A stretch of 64,000 bases of DNA from Williamsia sp. 1135 (GTDB lineage: Bacteria > Actinomycetota > Actinomycetes > Mycobacteriales > Mycobacteriaceae), in the NCBI RefSeq assembly GCF_002095395.1, contig NZ_MJEI01000103.1, positions 1-64,000 on the forward strand. The letters run 5' to 3'. Shown here piece after piece: positions 44,037-53,237 of this stretch. The notes under the pieces are model-generated. The model was given only the letters and a program-made list of their open reading frames with translations, was not told where the DNA came from and ran no database searches. A program made the translations under genes and the position numbers. Position 1 is the first letter of the stretch. Every line of letters begins with the position of its first letter.

Positions 44037-45488
44037 ATGAAGGCAGAGTTGCCCGAGGTAGTGCCCGTGTCGGACGTCGACGCGTGGACCGATGAGGTCG
44101 ACGTCCTGGTGGTCGGATGCGGTGTCTCCGGTGGCAGCGCCGCGGTGGCGGCTGCCTCCGACGGGGCCCGGGTGCTCGTCCTCGAACGCGCTGCCGTCGC
44201 CGGTGGCACCTCGTCGATGGCGGGCGGTCACTTCTACCTCGGTGGCGGGACCGCCGTGCAGAAGGCGACCGGCCATGACGATTCGCCCGAGGAGATGGAA
44301 AAGTATCTGCTCGCCGTCTCGCGCGACCCCGAACCCGAGAAGATCCACGCGTACAGCCACGGCAGCGTCGAGCACTTCGACTGGCTCGAGTCGCTGGGGT
44401 TCGAGTTCGAGCGCAGCTACTACCCCGAGAAGGCCGTCATCCAGCCCGAGACACAGGGCCTGATGTACACCGGGAACGAGAAGGTCTGGCCGTTCTGTGA
44501 ACAAGCCGTTCCCGCTCCCCGTGGGCACAAGGTCCCTGTGAAGGGCGACCTCGGCGGTGCCGGCCTGGTGGTCGATCTGCTCGTCAAACGCCTCGCGGAG
44601 TTGGGTACCGAGATCCGGTACGAGACAGGTGCCCGCAACCTGGTCGTCGATGAGTCCGGTGCCGTGGTCGGGGTGAAGTGGAAGCGACTGCAAGACACCG
44701 GCTTCATCAAGGCGAAGTCCGTGATCATCGCGGCGGGCGGCTTCGTGATGAACGAATCGATGGTCGCCGAGTTCGTTCCGCAGATGTCCGAGAAGCCGTA
44801 CACGCTGGGCAGTACGTACGACGACGGGCTCGGTATCCGCCTCGGCGCATCCGTTGGCGCCGCACTCAAACACATGGACCAGCCCTTCGTCACGGCCCCC
44901 ATCTATCCTCCGTCGATCCTGCTGACCGGCATTGCCGTCAACAAGGACGGGAACAGATTCGTCAACGAGGATTCGTATCATTCACGGACCTCGGCGTTCG
45001 TCATGGAGCAACCAGACGCCATCGCCTATCTGATCGTCGACGAGGAGCACCTGGAGCGACCGGAGTTCCCTCTCGCACCGCTCATCGACGGCTGGGAGAC
45101 AGTCGCAGAGATGGAGTCGGCACTGGGGATTCCGACGGGGAACCTGGCGAAGTCGCTCGACCGCTACAACGACAACGCCGCCCGGGGCGAGGATCCCGAC
45201 TTCAACAAGCGGCCGGAATGGCTTGCGCCGCAGAACAGCGGCCCGTGGGGTGCGTTCGACCTCTCGCTGGGCAAGGCCATGTACGCGGGTTTCACGATGG
45301 GCGGCGTGGCGACGTCGGTCGACGGTGAGGTCCTCACGGAGGCAAGAGACGTGGTGCCGGGTCTCTACGCGGCGGGTGCCGGGGCTGCGAACATCGCCCA
45401 GGACGGTAAGGGTTACGCGAGCGGCACCCAGCTGGGTGAGGGGTCGTTCTTCGGTCGGCGGGCGGGACGCCACGCGGCGGCACGCTGA
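44037..45488 (+). CDS. FAD-dependent 3-ketosteroid dehydrogenase-like protein
   Basis: A 483-residue flavoprotein of the fumarate reductase/3-ketosteroid dehydrogenase superfamily: dinucleotide motif VVGCGVSGGSAAVAAA, GGTSSMAGGHFYLGGG, and the C-terminal GGVATSVDGEVL...GLYAAGAGAANIAQDGKGYASGTQLGEG. It likely oxidises a steroid or related ring ketone; exact position unknown. ATG 44037 has GAGGAA upstream. A perfect KstR operator precedes it, tying it to cholesterol/sterol breakdown. Confidence 0.85.
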   Translation: MKAELPEVVPVSDVDAWTDEVDVLVVGCGVSGGSAAVAAASDGARVLVLERAAVAGGTSSMAGGHFYLGGGTAVQKATGHDDSPEEMEKYLLAVSRDPEPEKIHAYSHGSVEHFDWLESLGFEFERSYYPEKAVIQPETQGLMYTGNEKVWPFCEQAVPAPRGHKVPVKGDLGGAGLVVDLLVKRLAELGTEIRYETGARNLVVDESGAVVGVKWKRLQDTGFIKAKSVIIAAGGFVMNESMVAEFVPQMSEKPYTLGSTYDDGLGIRLGASVGAALKHMDQPFVTAPIYPPSILLTGIAVNKDGNRFVNEDSYHSRTSAFVMEQPDAIAYLIVDEEHLERPEFPLAPLIDGWETVAEMESALGIPTGNLAKSLDRYNDNAARGEDPDFNKRPEWLAPQNSGPWGAFDLSLGKAMYAGFTMGGVATSVDGEVLTEARDVVPGLYAAGAGAANIAQDGKGYASGTQLGEGSFFGRRAGRHAAAR

Positions 45489-45494
45489 GCCACG

Positions 45495-46028
45495 CTATCG
45501 GGAGACCGACACTTCTTCCTGGGCGAGCTGGCGTCGTCGGGCGCGAACGAACACATGACGGAAGGTCAGAAACCTGACTGCGGTGGCGATCAGGTTGACC
45601 GTCATCAGCACTACCAGCTCGAGGCGGCTCGAGGGGTGCTCAGAGATCTGGTGCAACGCCATCAATGACAGTGCGCTGAGTGCTGCGCCGAAGCCGAACA
45701 CCAAGATGCCTTGCACGTGATGCACCAGCAGTCGATGACTACCGCGCAGCGCAAAGGTGAACGCGCGGTTGGCCGCGGTGTTGAGAATGGCTGCGATGAG
45801 CATCGACACGAAGTTCGCTGCCTGAGCGCCCATCAGTGGATGAAGCGACAGGTACATCAATGCGTACGCCGTCGTGCAGAGGATGCCTACAGCACAAAAA
45901 CGCAAGACCTGGGTCGACAAGGGCTTACGAAGTAGTTCGACGAGAAATTGCCGCCGGGCAGGATCTTGAGCCGCCTCAGCGGTCTCGATCGCGTCTCCGG
46001 GGACCGGGCCTACCGTCACACCCACCAC
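45495..46028 (-). CDS. GtrA-family membrane protein
   Basis: A four-helix GtrA-like protein (LRFCAVGILCTTAYALMYLSLHPLMG, AANFVSMLIAAILNTAANRAFTF). Family members move lipid-linked sugars across the membrane. The frame is open to 46085, but that start lies inside the terminator hairpin at 46054-46086, so a GTG near 46028 is preferred; 46025 and 46019 are also possible. Confidence 0.8.
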   Translation of the reverse strand: MVGVTVGPVPGDAIETAEAAQDPARRQFLVELLRKPLSTQVLRFCAVGILCTTAYALMYLSLHPLMGAQAANFVSMLIAAILNTAANRAFTFALRGSHRLLVHHVQGILVFGFGAALSALSLMALHQISEHPSSRLELVVLMTVNLIATAVRFLTFRHVFVRARRRQLAQEEVSVSR

Positions 46029-46053
46029 GATATGGCAGGACCCCCCAAAATGT

Positions 46054-46086
46054 GTTGTCGCCCCGGCCGGTGGCCGGGGCGACAAC
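46054..46086 (-). terminator. Terminator of the fasciclin gene
   Basis: A perfect 15-bp stem (GTTGTCGCCCCGGCC and complement) with a 3-base loop, followed on the minus strand by ACACATTTT. Confidence 0.85.
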
Positions 46087-46200
46087 TTCTATCTTTGCTG
46101 TATCAAAGGAGCGACTCGAGCCGGGACGGTCGGTCGGGGGGGTGTACCGCCCCGACCCGAGTCTTGATCTACCCCAGATGCTGATTCTCGCAGTCGCGGA

Positions 46201-46872
46201 TTACGCGGCCGGAGGCGTCAGCACCGTGTCGATGAGGTAGACGGTTGCGTTGGCGGTTTTCACACCGCCACAGACGACAGACGCGTCCTGGACCTTGAGG
46301 GTGTCGACCGGGCCGGCGACGGTCACGGTGCCACCTTCGACGGTCGCGTGGTCTCCGATGACCTGCTCAGGGGTGAGCTGGCCCGGGACAACGTGGTAGG
46401 TCAGGATCTTGGTCAGGGTCGCGCTGTCGGTCTTGAGGGACTCGACGGTCGCCGGGGGGAGCTTGGCGAAGGCATCGTCGGTCGGGGCGAAGACCGTGAA
46501 CTCGCCGCCGTTCAGGGTGTCCACCAGGTTGACGTCAGGGTTGAGTCCGCCCGACACCGCTGCGGTCAGGGTCTTGAGCATCGGGTTGTTGCTCGCGGCG
46601 GTGGCAACCGGATCGGCAGCCATTCCGTCAACCGATCCTGCGCCGGTCGGGTTTGCCTCGGCGTATGCCGCACAACCGGGTCCGACCAGGGTGGCGGGCT
46701 CCATCGAAGTGCTTGAATCCGAGGACATCTCGGAAGAAGTCATGGGTGCCGACGTCGCGGCACTGGACGAAGAGGAGTCGGAGCTGTCGTCCGAACAACC
46801 TGCCACGAGGCCGATTGCCAAGCCAACGCTTGCCACTGTTACCGCGATGCGCTGAATACGTTTGAGAGCCAT
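46201..46872 (-). CDS. Fasciclin (FAS1) lipoprotein, MPT70/MPT83-like
   Basis: A 223-residue exported protein. The lipobox is LVAGC (Cys26), then a Ser/Asp-rich spacer and one FAS1 domain ([54 protein letters not shown]). It resembles mycobacterial MPT83, a surface lipoprotein under SigK control. A promoter of SigK form lies upstream on its strand (46980-47007). Confidence 0.9.
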   Translation of the reverse strand: MALKRIQRIAVTVASVGLAIGLVAGCSDDSSDSSSSSAATSAPMTSSEMSSDSSTSMEPATLVGPGCAAYAEANPTGAGSVDGMAADPVATAASNNPMLKTLTAAVSGGLNPDVNLVDTLNGGEFTVFAPTDDAFAKLPPATVESLKTDSATLTKILTYHVVPGQLTPEQVIGDHATVEGGTVTVAGPVDTLKVQDASVVCGGVKTANATVYLIDTVLTPPAA

Positions 46873-46979
46873 GTTCGCTGTCCTATCGATTGCTGTCGGT
46901 CTTCTGCACGGTGTGGGCGACGGTGCCGTTGCTCTGACTCGAGCTCCGGTTTCTGCCGATCACTTGGTCGATCACTGCA

Positions 46980-47007
46980 GGTTCGGAGCTGTCCGCCGAG
47001 CGGATGG
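46980..47007 (-). promoter_or_regulatory. SigK-type promoter of the fasciclin gene
   Basis: On the minus strand, CCATCC (complement of 47002-47007), 16 bases, then CGAACC (complement of 46980-46985). It is the same architecture as the divergent promoter at 47044-47071. Confidence 0.7.
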
Positions 47008-47043
47008 GTATGGATCGAAAAGAATTTTGCCGAGTTCACCGAA

Positions 47044-47071
47044 CCATCCGGAATGCCGACGACTCCGAATC
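47044..47071 (+). promoter_or_regulatory. SigK-type promoter of the oxidoreductase-sigK-rskA operon
   Basis: CCATCC (47044-47049), 16 bases, CGAATC (47066-47071), about 60 bases before the oxidoreductase start. It matches what I recall of mycobacterial SigK promoters. Confidence 0.7.
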
Positions 47072-47132
47072 CCCTTCGTTATCAACACTTGCCAGTGCGT
47101 TACCCAATCGAGATCTTTGAAGGGCTGAGGAA

Positions 47133-48734
47133 ATGCGAACAGCAGCGACGGCACGCAACGGGCTCGCGGGCCTGATTGCCGTGGGTGCCGGGCTTGCTGC
47201 CGGTGAGGTGACGGCAGCCGCCGTCTCATCCTATGCCTCCCCGTTCTATGCAGTGGGTTCTTTCCTGGTGGATCGGGCGCCGGCCCCGGTGCGCGAGTTC
47301 GCCATCGACACGTTCGGTACCAACGACAAACCGGTTCTGTTGTGGGGCATAGCGATTGCCGTAGTGGTGCTCGCGATCATCGCGGGTATCGCCGAACGCC
47401 GCACCGTACCGGTCGGGTCTGCGCTGATCGTGGCTTTCGGGGCCTTTGGAGTCCTGGCCGCGCTTCATCGACCGACGTCTGACATGTGGTATGCCGCACC
47501 GTCATTGGTTGCTGCGGTGGTGGGAATTCTGGTCCTTCGCGGTCTGCGTGGTTTCTTGTGGAGCGGTTCTTCGTCGGGTGGACGGGTGAGGGGTTCGGCT
47601 ACCCGGCAAGAGACCGATCCGAACGGCGACGCGTCGACAGAGAAGCCGCAGTCCGATGGGAACCGCGATCTGTCGAGAAGGCAGTTCGGTGTCGCTGCGG
47701 GTGTGATCGCGGCCGTCTCGGTGGCCGGAGCATTCATCGGGAGGCAGGTGTCGACGATGGGCGATGTCGTCGCCGACCGGAAGCGAGTCCGGCTGCCGCG
47801 GCCGAGCCGGGCCGCAGCACCGATCCCAGCGGGTACCGAGGTCGAGATCGAGGGCATCACGCCCTTCATGACGAACAACGCCGACTTCTATCGCATCGAC
47901 ACCGCGCTCCAGGTTCCGAAGCTGACGACCGGCGAGTGGAAACTCCGGATCCACGGAATGGTCGACAACGAGATCACCCTCGATTGGGACGACCTGATGG
48001 ACATGCAGGCCGAGGAGAAGATCATCACCCTCACCTGTGTCTCGAATGAGGTTGGCGGCAATCTGGCGGGCACCGCCCGCTGGATCGGCTACCCGATGAA
48101 GACGATCCTCGAGCGCGCCGGCGTGCAGGATGACGCCGACATGCTCTTCTCCACCAGCGTCGACGGCTGGACCTCAGGCACTCCGCTCGACGACATCACC
48201 GATGGCCGTGACGCGATGCTCGTCATCGGGATGAACGGTGAGCCGCTACCACTCGAGCACGGGTATCCCGTGAGGCAAGTGGTCCCGGGCCTGTACGGAT
48301 ACGTCTCGGCCTGCAAGTGGGTGGTCGACTGGGAGATCACCAGGTTCGACAAGGCCGAGGCCTACTGGACGAAACGGAACTGGGGCGTGAAGGGGCCGAT
48401 CAAGACAGCATCGCGGATCGACAGGCCCGAGGGACTCTCCAGGCATCCTGTCGGGGATGTGGTCATCGCGGGCACCGCGTGGGCGCAGCACCGCGGGATC
48501 GCCAAGGTCGAGGTGCGGGTGGACAAGGGGCCGTGGAACGTCGCGACCCTGGCTCCCGAGTACACGAATGACACCTGGCGGCAATGGTTCTGGACCTGGC
48601 CCGCAACCGCAGGACAACACACTGTCTATTGTCGCGCCACCGATGTGACCGGGGCGGTGCAACCCGAGGAGAGGGTTGCTCCCATTCCCGATGGAGCGAC
48701 CGGCTGGCACAACCGAGTGTTCCGGATTGAGTAG
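47133..48734 (+). CDS. Membrane-bound sulfite-oxidase-family molybdopterin enzyme
   Basis: A 533-residue protein with four N-terminal hydrophobic segments (~residues 10-140), a twin-arginine-like SRRQFGVAAG motif near residue 185, and a molybdopterin domain with the molybdenum-binding cysteine in TLTCVSNEVGG. A C-terminal dimerisation domain follows. It probably acts outside the membrane on a sulfoxide- or nitrate-like substrate. It is the first gene of the operon with sigK and rskA. Confidence 0.88.
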   Translation: MRTAATARNGLAGLIAVGAGLAAGEVTAAAVSSYASPFYAVGSFLVDRAPAPVREFAIDTFGTNDKPVLLWGIAIAVVVLAIIAGIAERRTVPVGSALIVAFGAFGVLAALHRPTSDMWYAAPSLVAAVVGILVLRGLRGFLWSGSSSGGRVRGSATRQETDPNGDASTEKPQSDGNRDLSRRQFGVAAGVIAAVSVAGAFIGRQVSTMGDVVADRKRVRLPRPSRAAAPIPAGTEVEIEGITPFMTNNADFYRIDTALQVPKLTTGEWKLRIHGMVDNEITLDWDDLMDMQAEEKIITLTCVSNEVGGNLAGTARWIGYPMKTILERAGVQDDADMLFSTSVDGWTSGTPLDDITDGRDAMLVIGMNGEPLPLEHGYPVRQVVPGLYGYVSACKWVVDWEITRFDKAEAYWTKRNWGVKGPIKTASRIDRPEGLSRHPVGDVVIAGTAWAQHRGIAKVEVRVDKGPWNVATLAPEYTNDTWRQWFWTWPATAGQHTVYCRATDVTGAVQPEERVAPIPDGATGWHNRVFRIE

Positions 48735-48742
48735 GTGTTCTG

Positions 48743-49342
48743 ATGACTATCGCTAGTGTTATGGATGTGACCGACCGAATCCCCGAAGCACAGGTGGATC
48801 TGACCGATCTGCTGATCAGGACGGCCGGCCATGATCGACAGGCCTTTGCTGAGTTGTATGACGCGACGGGCGCCCGAGTTTTCGGGCTCATCCTTCGCGT
48901 ACTACGCGATCGTGGTTACGCCGAAGAGACGCTGCAAGAGGTATATCTGCAGATCTGGCAGAAGGCGGGCGGGTTCGACCCGTCGGCCGGGTCAGCGCTG
49001 AGCTGGATGCTGACCATCGCCCATCGCCGTGCCGTGGACCGGGTACGGAGTGAAGAGGCCGCGGGCAAGCGCTCGAACGACTACTCGGTATCCAACTTCG
49101 AGGCGCCGGGCGACACTGTCGCCGACTCGGTGATCGCCGAAGAGGAACGCTCGGACGTGATGTTCTGCCTGGGCAGCCTCACCGCCACCCAGCGACAGAG
49201 CATCGAATTGTCTTACTATGGTGGCCTGACCTACCGGCAGGTCGCGGAGCGTTTGGACGCCGCCCTACCCACGATCAAGTCCCGTATCCGCGACGGCCTC
49301 CGCCGCCTCAAGACTTGCTTGGAGGCGAACCCCAATGGCTGA
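48743..49342 (+). CDS. sigK: RNA polymerase sigma factor SigK
   Basis: A 199-residue ECF sigma factor: region 2 (FAELYDATGARVFGLILRVLRDRGYAEETLQEVYLQIW) and region 4 (LTATQRQSIELSYYGGLTYRQVAERL). It starts eight bases after the oxidoreductase stop and overlaps rskA by eight bases. The SigK identity rests on the RskA partner and the fasciclin gene nearby. The upstream SigK-type promoter makes it autoregulated. Confidence 0.9.
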   Translation: MTIASVMDVTDRIPEAQVDLTDLLIRTAGHDRQAFAELYDATGARVFGLILRVLRDRGYAEETLQEVYLQIWQKAGGFDPSAGSALSWMLTIAHRRAVDRVRSEEAAGKRSNDYSVSNFEAPGDTVADSVIAEEERSDVMFCLGSLTATQRQSIELSYYGGLTYRQVAERLDAALPTIKSRIRDGLRRLKTCLEANPNG

Positions 49343-50126
49343 ACACAGCTGGCTCGATGAGCACATCGAGCTCTACGCGGTGGGTGCGCTCGACGACACC
49401 GAGATCGACCGGATCGAGGTCGAGATCGCCCGCGAGACGGTAGCCGAGCAGCGCAGGTACCGGCACGAGGTGTCCCGTACCCGTGAGGCGCTGGCGAAGA
49501 TGACCGTCCAGGTCGCGACCCCGCCACCCCCGCAGATCCGGGAGCAGTTGCTTGCCAGCCTGTCGTCGCAGCCGCTGGAGCCGCCGGGTTTTGACCGGTC
49601 CACCGATGGCGTGGACCCCGACAAGGCCGTCAGCCCGTCGAACAACGTCATCGACCTCGCTGCCCGTCGTCGTCCCATCAGCCTCGCCGTCGGCTCGGTG
49701 GCTGCTGCCCTCATGCTCATCATCGGTGGCGTGCTCGTCGGCAGGGTGACCGCTCCGGACACGGGTGCTCCTGTCGCCAGCGAGCTCGAGCAGGACACGA
49801 GCAAGGTGCTCAGCGCACCCGATATGCAACTTCGGCAGGATGCTGTTGGCGGCGGAAACGTCACCGTCGCGGCGTCCCGCGAGGCGAACACCGCGGTGGT
49901 GTTCGCCGACGGTCTGCCGCCGACCCCGACCGGTCAGACGTACCAGATGTGGCTGCTCGGGGATTCGCACGATCCGACGTCTGTGGGCCTGATGCAGGGC
50001 GACCCCGGGCGTCAGGTGATCGCACTCGACGACCTGACGGGCTCCGACAAGCTGGGCATCACCATCGAACCCGATGGCGGATCTCCTCAGCCGACCGGCG
50101 AAGTGATCACGGCAGTCCAGTTCTAG
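49335..50126 (+). CDS. rskA: Anti-sigma-K factor RskA
   Basis: A 263-residue transmembrane anti-sigma factor. The N-terminal cytoplasmic domain (WLDEHIELYAVGALDDTEIDRIE) binds SigK, one helix crosses the membrane (ISLAVGSVAAALMLIIGGVLVG, residues ~115-137), and the exterior RskA domain ends with LGITIEPDGGSPQPTGEVITAVQF. Regulated proteolysis would release SigK. Confidence 0.92.
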   Translation: MAEHSWLDEHIELYAVGALDDTEIDRIEVEIARETVAEQRRYRHEVSRTREALAKMTVQVATPPPPQIREQLLASLSSQPLEPPGFDRSTDGVDPDKAVSPSNNVIDLAARRRPISLAVGSVAAALMLIIGGVLVGRVTAPDTGAPVASELEQDTSKVLSAPDMQLRQDAVGGGNVTVAASREANTAVVFADGLPPTPTGQTYQMWLLGDSHDPTSVGLMQGDPGRQVIALDDLTGSDKLGITIEPDGGSPQPTGEVITAVQF

Positions 50127-50255
50127 TCTGAGATCAGCCGTTTGTACTGCGCAAACGTACGTGGCCATCTGCTCCGGTGCGGGTGTCTGTAACTGCTGAG
50201 TGTGTCGAGTTCAACACCATGACCACCCTGCTACGCATGCTATGTTCCAACGCAG

Positions 50256-50288
50256 TGATGTGGCGCACGCGTGTCGTGCGCCACATCA
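50256..50288 (+). other. Hairpin in the pnt leader
   Basis: A perfect 14-bp stem (TGATGTGGCGCACG and complement) with a 5-base loop, 70 bases before the pntAA start and 130 bases past rskA. It could terminate the sigK operon or act in the pnt leader. The rest of 50127-50357 shows nothing I can name. Confidence 0.6.
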
Positions 50289-50357
50289 GGCTATTTAGGG
50301 GTGGGCACCAGAGCGCACGCTCGGTTGCCCACCCATACCCATGACGAGGGAGCTTGT

Positions 50358-51446
50358 ATGAGTGTGGGTGTCGTGCGTGAAACGACAGCTGGGGAGAACC
50401 GGGTGGCGTTGGTGCCGAAGGTGGTCGCGACGCTGGTGAACAAGGGCGTACCGGTTGTTGTGGAGTCGGGCGCGGGTGAGGCTGCGTTGATCCCTGATCA
50501 GTTGTATGTCGATGCTGGTGCGTCGATTGGTGATGCGTGGTCGGCTGATGTGGTGGTGAAGGTCGATGCACCCACCGATGCCGAGATCGGGAAGCTGTCG
50601 TCGGGTTCGTCGTTGATCGGGTTCTTGGCGCCGCGTAATCAGGAGAATCAGATCGGCGCTTTGAAGGCGGCCGGGGTGCAGGCGTTCGCGGTGGAGGCGA
50701 TCCCGCGTATTTCTCGTGCGCAGTCGATGGATGCGTTGTCCTCGCAGGGCAACGTCTCGGGCTACAAGGCCGTGATCTTGGCGGCGGAGAAGTCGACCCG
50801 CTTTTTCCCGATGCTCACCACGGCCGCCGGAACGGTCAAGCCGGCGACGGTGCTGGTCCTCGGAGTCGGCGTCGCGGGTTTGCAGGCGTTGGCCACAGCC
50901 AAGCGTCTGGGTGCGCGCACCACTGGTTATGACGTGCGGCCGGAGGTGGCCGAGCAGGTCAAGTCGGTGGGCGGCCAGTGGCTCGATCTCGGTATCGACG
51001 CGGCCGGTGAAGGTGGCTATGCCCGCGAGTTGACCGAGGAAGAGCGGGCGAAGCAGCAGCAGGCTCTCGAGGACGCGATCAAGAGCTTTGATGTGGTGAT
51101 CACGACGGCGTTGGTGCCCGGTCGTCCGGCGCCGCGGCTGGTGACCGCCGCCGCGGTCGACGGTATGAAGCCCGGCAGTGTCGTGGTGGATCTGGCCGGT
51201 GAGACCGGCGGCAACTGTGAGCTGACCGAGCCCGGTGAGAATGTGATCAAGCATGACGTGCTGATCTGCAGCCCGCTCAATCTGCCCGCGGGGATGCCTG
51301 AGCATGCCAGCGAGTTGTACGCGAAGAACATTTTGGCGTTGATCGAACTCGCGCTCGATGACGACGGCAATTTCGCGCCGGACTTTTCTGACGAGGTATT
51401 GGCCGCGGCGTGTGTGACGCGCGAAACCGAGAGGGCAGGTGCCTAA
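50358..51446 (+). CDS. pntAA: NAD(P) transhydrogenase subunit alpha part 1
   Basis: A 362-residue NAD(H)-binding subunit (SVGVVRETTAGENRVALVP, VLGVGVAGLQALATAKRLGA). The catalytic loop with KPGSVVVDLAGETGGN is present. With PntAB and PntB it couples the proton gradient to NADPH formation. ATG 50358 has GAGGGAG upstream. Leucine is often coded by TTG, unlike neighbouring genes. Confidence 0.93.
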   Translation: MSVGVVRETTAGENRVALVPKVVATLVNKGVPVVVESGAGEAALIPDQLYVDAGASIGDAWSADVVVKVDAPTDAEIGKLSSGSSLIGFLAPRNQENQIGALKAAGVQAFAVEAIPRISRAQSMDALSSQGNVSGYKAVILAAEKSTRFFPMLTTAAGTVKPATVLVLGVGVAGLQALATAKRLGARTTGYDVRPEVAEQVKSVGGQWLDLGIDAAGEGGYARELTEEERAKQQQALEDAIKSFDVVITTALVPGRPAPRLVTAAAVDGMKPGSVVVDLAGETGGNCELTEPGENVIKHDVLICSPLNLPAGMPEHASELYAKNILALIELALDDDGNFAPDFSDEVLAAACVTRETERAGA

Positions 51447-51448
51447 AG

Positions 51449-51793
51449 ATGTATACGGGTTTACTCGCGAATATCGCGATTTTGGTGTTGGCGGGTTTTG
51501 TCGGCTTCGCGGTCATTTCCAAGGTGCCCAACACCTTGCATACGCCGTTGATGTCGGGGACGAACGCCATCCACGGCATCGTGGTGCTGGGTGCGCTGTT
51601 GGTGCTGGGCCGGTTGCCTGATGATGCGCCGTGGGGTGTGCGGATCATCGCGTTCGTGGCGTTGATCTTCGGAACCCTGAATGTGGTGGGTGGGTTCTTG
51701 GTCACCGACCGGATGTTGGGCATGTTCAAGAGCAAGAAGGCCCCTGTGGCTGCTGCTGATTCCGCTGACCCGAAAGCGCAGGCCGGCAAGTGA
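51449..51793 (+). CDS. pntAB: NAD(P) transhydrogenase subunit alpha part 2
   Basis: A 114-residue membrane subunit with three helices (LANIAILVLAGFVGFAVISKVP, IHGIVVLGALLVLG, IIAFVALIFGTLNVVGGFLVTDRML). It forms the proton channel with PntB. Its start is two bases past pntAA. Confidence 0.92.
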   Translation: MYTGLLANIAILVLAGFVGFAVISKVPNTLHTPLMSGTNAIHGIVVLGALLVLGRLPDDAPWGVRIIAFVALIFGTLNVVGGFLVTDRMLGMFKSKKAPVAAADSADPKAQAGK

Positions 51794-53232
51794 ACAACTT
51801 GGTCAATATTCTTTATATTGTTGCGTTTTCGATGTTCATCCTCGGTTTGTCGGGGTTGACCGGACCGAAGACCGCGGTGCGCGGTAACTGGATCGCCGCG
51901 ACCGGTATGGGTATCGCGGTGATCGCGACGTTGATCGAGATCCGCGACACCTACGCCATCAACTGGATCCTGATCGTCGCTGGTTTGGCGATCGGTGTGA
52001 TCTTGGGTGTGCCGCCGGCCAAGCGGACGAAGATGACGGCGATGCCGCAGTTGGTGGCGTTGTTCAATGGTGTCGGCGGCGGCACGGTGGCGTTGATCGC
52101 GTGGTCGGAGTTCATCGAGACCGCAGGTTTCTCGGAGTTCAAGCACGGTGAATCCCCGACCGTTCACATCGTGATCGGGTCGCTGTTCGCGGCGATCATC
52201 GGTTCGGTGTCGTTCTGGGGGTCGCTGATCGCGTTCCTGAAGCTGCAGGAGTTGCTGAACAAGAACGTCGAGAAGGCGTTCGTGAAGAACGCGAAGATCT
52301 TCCAGGTCGCCAACATCGTGCTGCTGATCATCGCGCTCGCGGCGTGTGTGTTCATCGGCATCAACGCCACCCCGGGCGAGGGGTCGTCGCAGTGGTGGAT
52401 CGTGCTGGTGCTCGTCGCTGCCGCGATCATGGGGTTGTTCGTGGTGCTGCCGATCGGCGGCGCCGACATGCCGGTGGTCATCTCGCTGCTGAACGCGTTG
52501 ACCGGTTTGTCGGCTGCGGCTGCGGGTTTGGCGCTCAACAACACCGCGATGATCGTGGCCGGCATGATCGTCGGTGCGTCGGGCAGCATTCTGACCAACC
52601 TGATGGCCACAGCGATGAACCGGTCCATCCCGGCGATCGTGTTCGGGTCGTTCGGTGGCGGCGGTGGGGCTGCTGCGGCCGGTCCGGCCGGCGAGCAGGG
52701 CACCGTCAAGGCCACCAGCGCTGCCGATGCGGCGATCCAGATGGCGTACGCCTCCCAGGTCATCGTGGTTCCCGGGTATGGGCTCGCGGTGGCGCAGGCT
52801 CAGCACGCGGTGAAGGACATGGCGAGCATTCTGGAGGAGAAGGGCGTGGAGGTGAAGTACGCCATTCACCCCGTTGCCGGCCGGATGCCCGGACACATGA
52901 ATGTGCTTCTCGCCGAAGCTGATGTCGAGTACGACGCGATGAAGGAGATGGATGACATCAACGGGGAGTTCTCCCGCACCGATGTCACCCTGGTCATCGG
53001 GGCCAACGACGTCACCAACCCCGCCGCCCGCAACGATCCCAGCAGCCCGATTCATGGGATGCCGATCTTGAACGTCGACCAGTCCCGCTCGGTCATCGTC
53101 CTCAAACGCGGTATGGCCTCGGGCTACGCCGGCATCGACAACCCGCTGTTCACCGCTCCGGGCACCTCGATGCTCTTCGGCGACGCCAAGAAATCCGTCG
53201 GCCTGGTCATCGAAGAACTCAAAGCGCTGTAA
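51790..53232 (+). CDS. pntB: NAD(P) transhydrogenase subunit beta
   Basis: A 480-residue subunit: eight or nine membrane helices and a C-terminal NADP-binding domain (VIVVPGYGLAVAQAQHAVKDMA, HPVAGRMPGHMNVLLAEADVEYD, VIGANDVTNPAARNDPSSPIHGMP). GTG overlaps the pntAB stop (GTGA), so translation is coupled. Confidence 0.94.
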   Translation: MNNLVNILYIVAFSMFILGLSGLTGPKTAVRGNWIAATGMGIAVIATLIEIRDTYAINWILIVAGLAIGVILGVPPAKRTKMTAMPQLVALFNGVGGGTVALIAWSEFIETAGFSEFKHGESPTVHIVIGSLFAAIIGSVSFWGSLIAFLKLQELLNKNVEKAFVKNAKIFQVANIVLLIIALAACVFIGINATPGEGSSQWWIVLVLVAAAIMGLFVVLPIGGADMPVVISLLNALTGLSAAAAGLALNNTAMIVAGMIVGASGSILTNLMATAMNRSIPAIVFGSFGGGGGAAAAGPAGEQGTVKATSAADAAIQMAYASQVIVVPGYGLAVAQAQHAVKDMASILEEKGVEVKYAIHPVAGRMPGHMNVLLAEADVEYDAMKEMDDINGEFSRTDVTLVIGANDVTNPAARNDPSSPIHGMPILNVDQSRSVIVLKRGMASGYAGIDNPLFTAPGTSMLFGDAKKSVGLVIEELKAL

Positions 53233-53237
53233 CAAGC

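Noticed and set aside
51277-53235. 652-codon minus-strand frame
   Set aside because: It is a shadow of pntB, rich in Arg/His/Asp with no domain.
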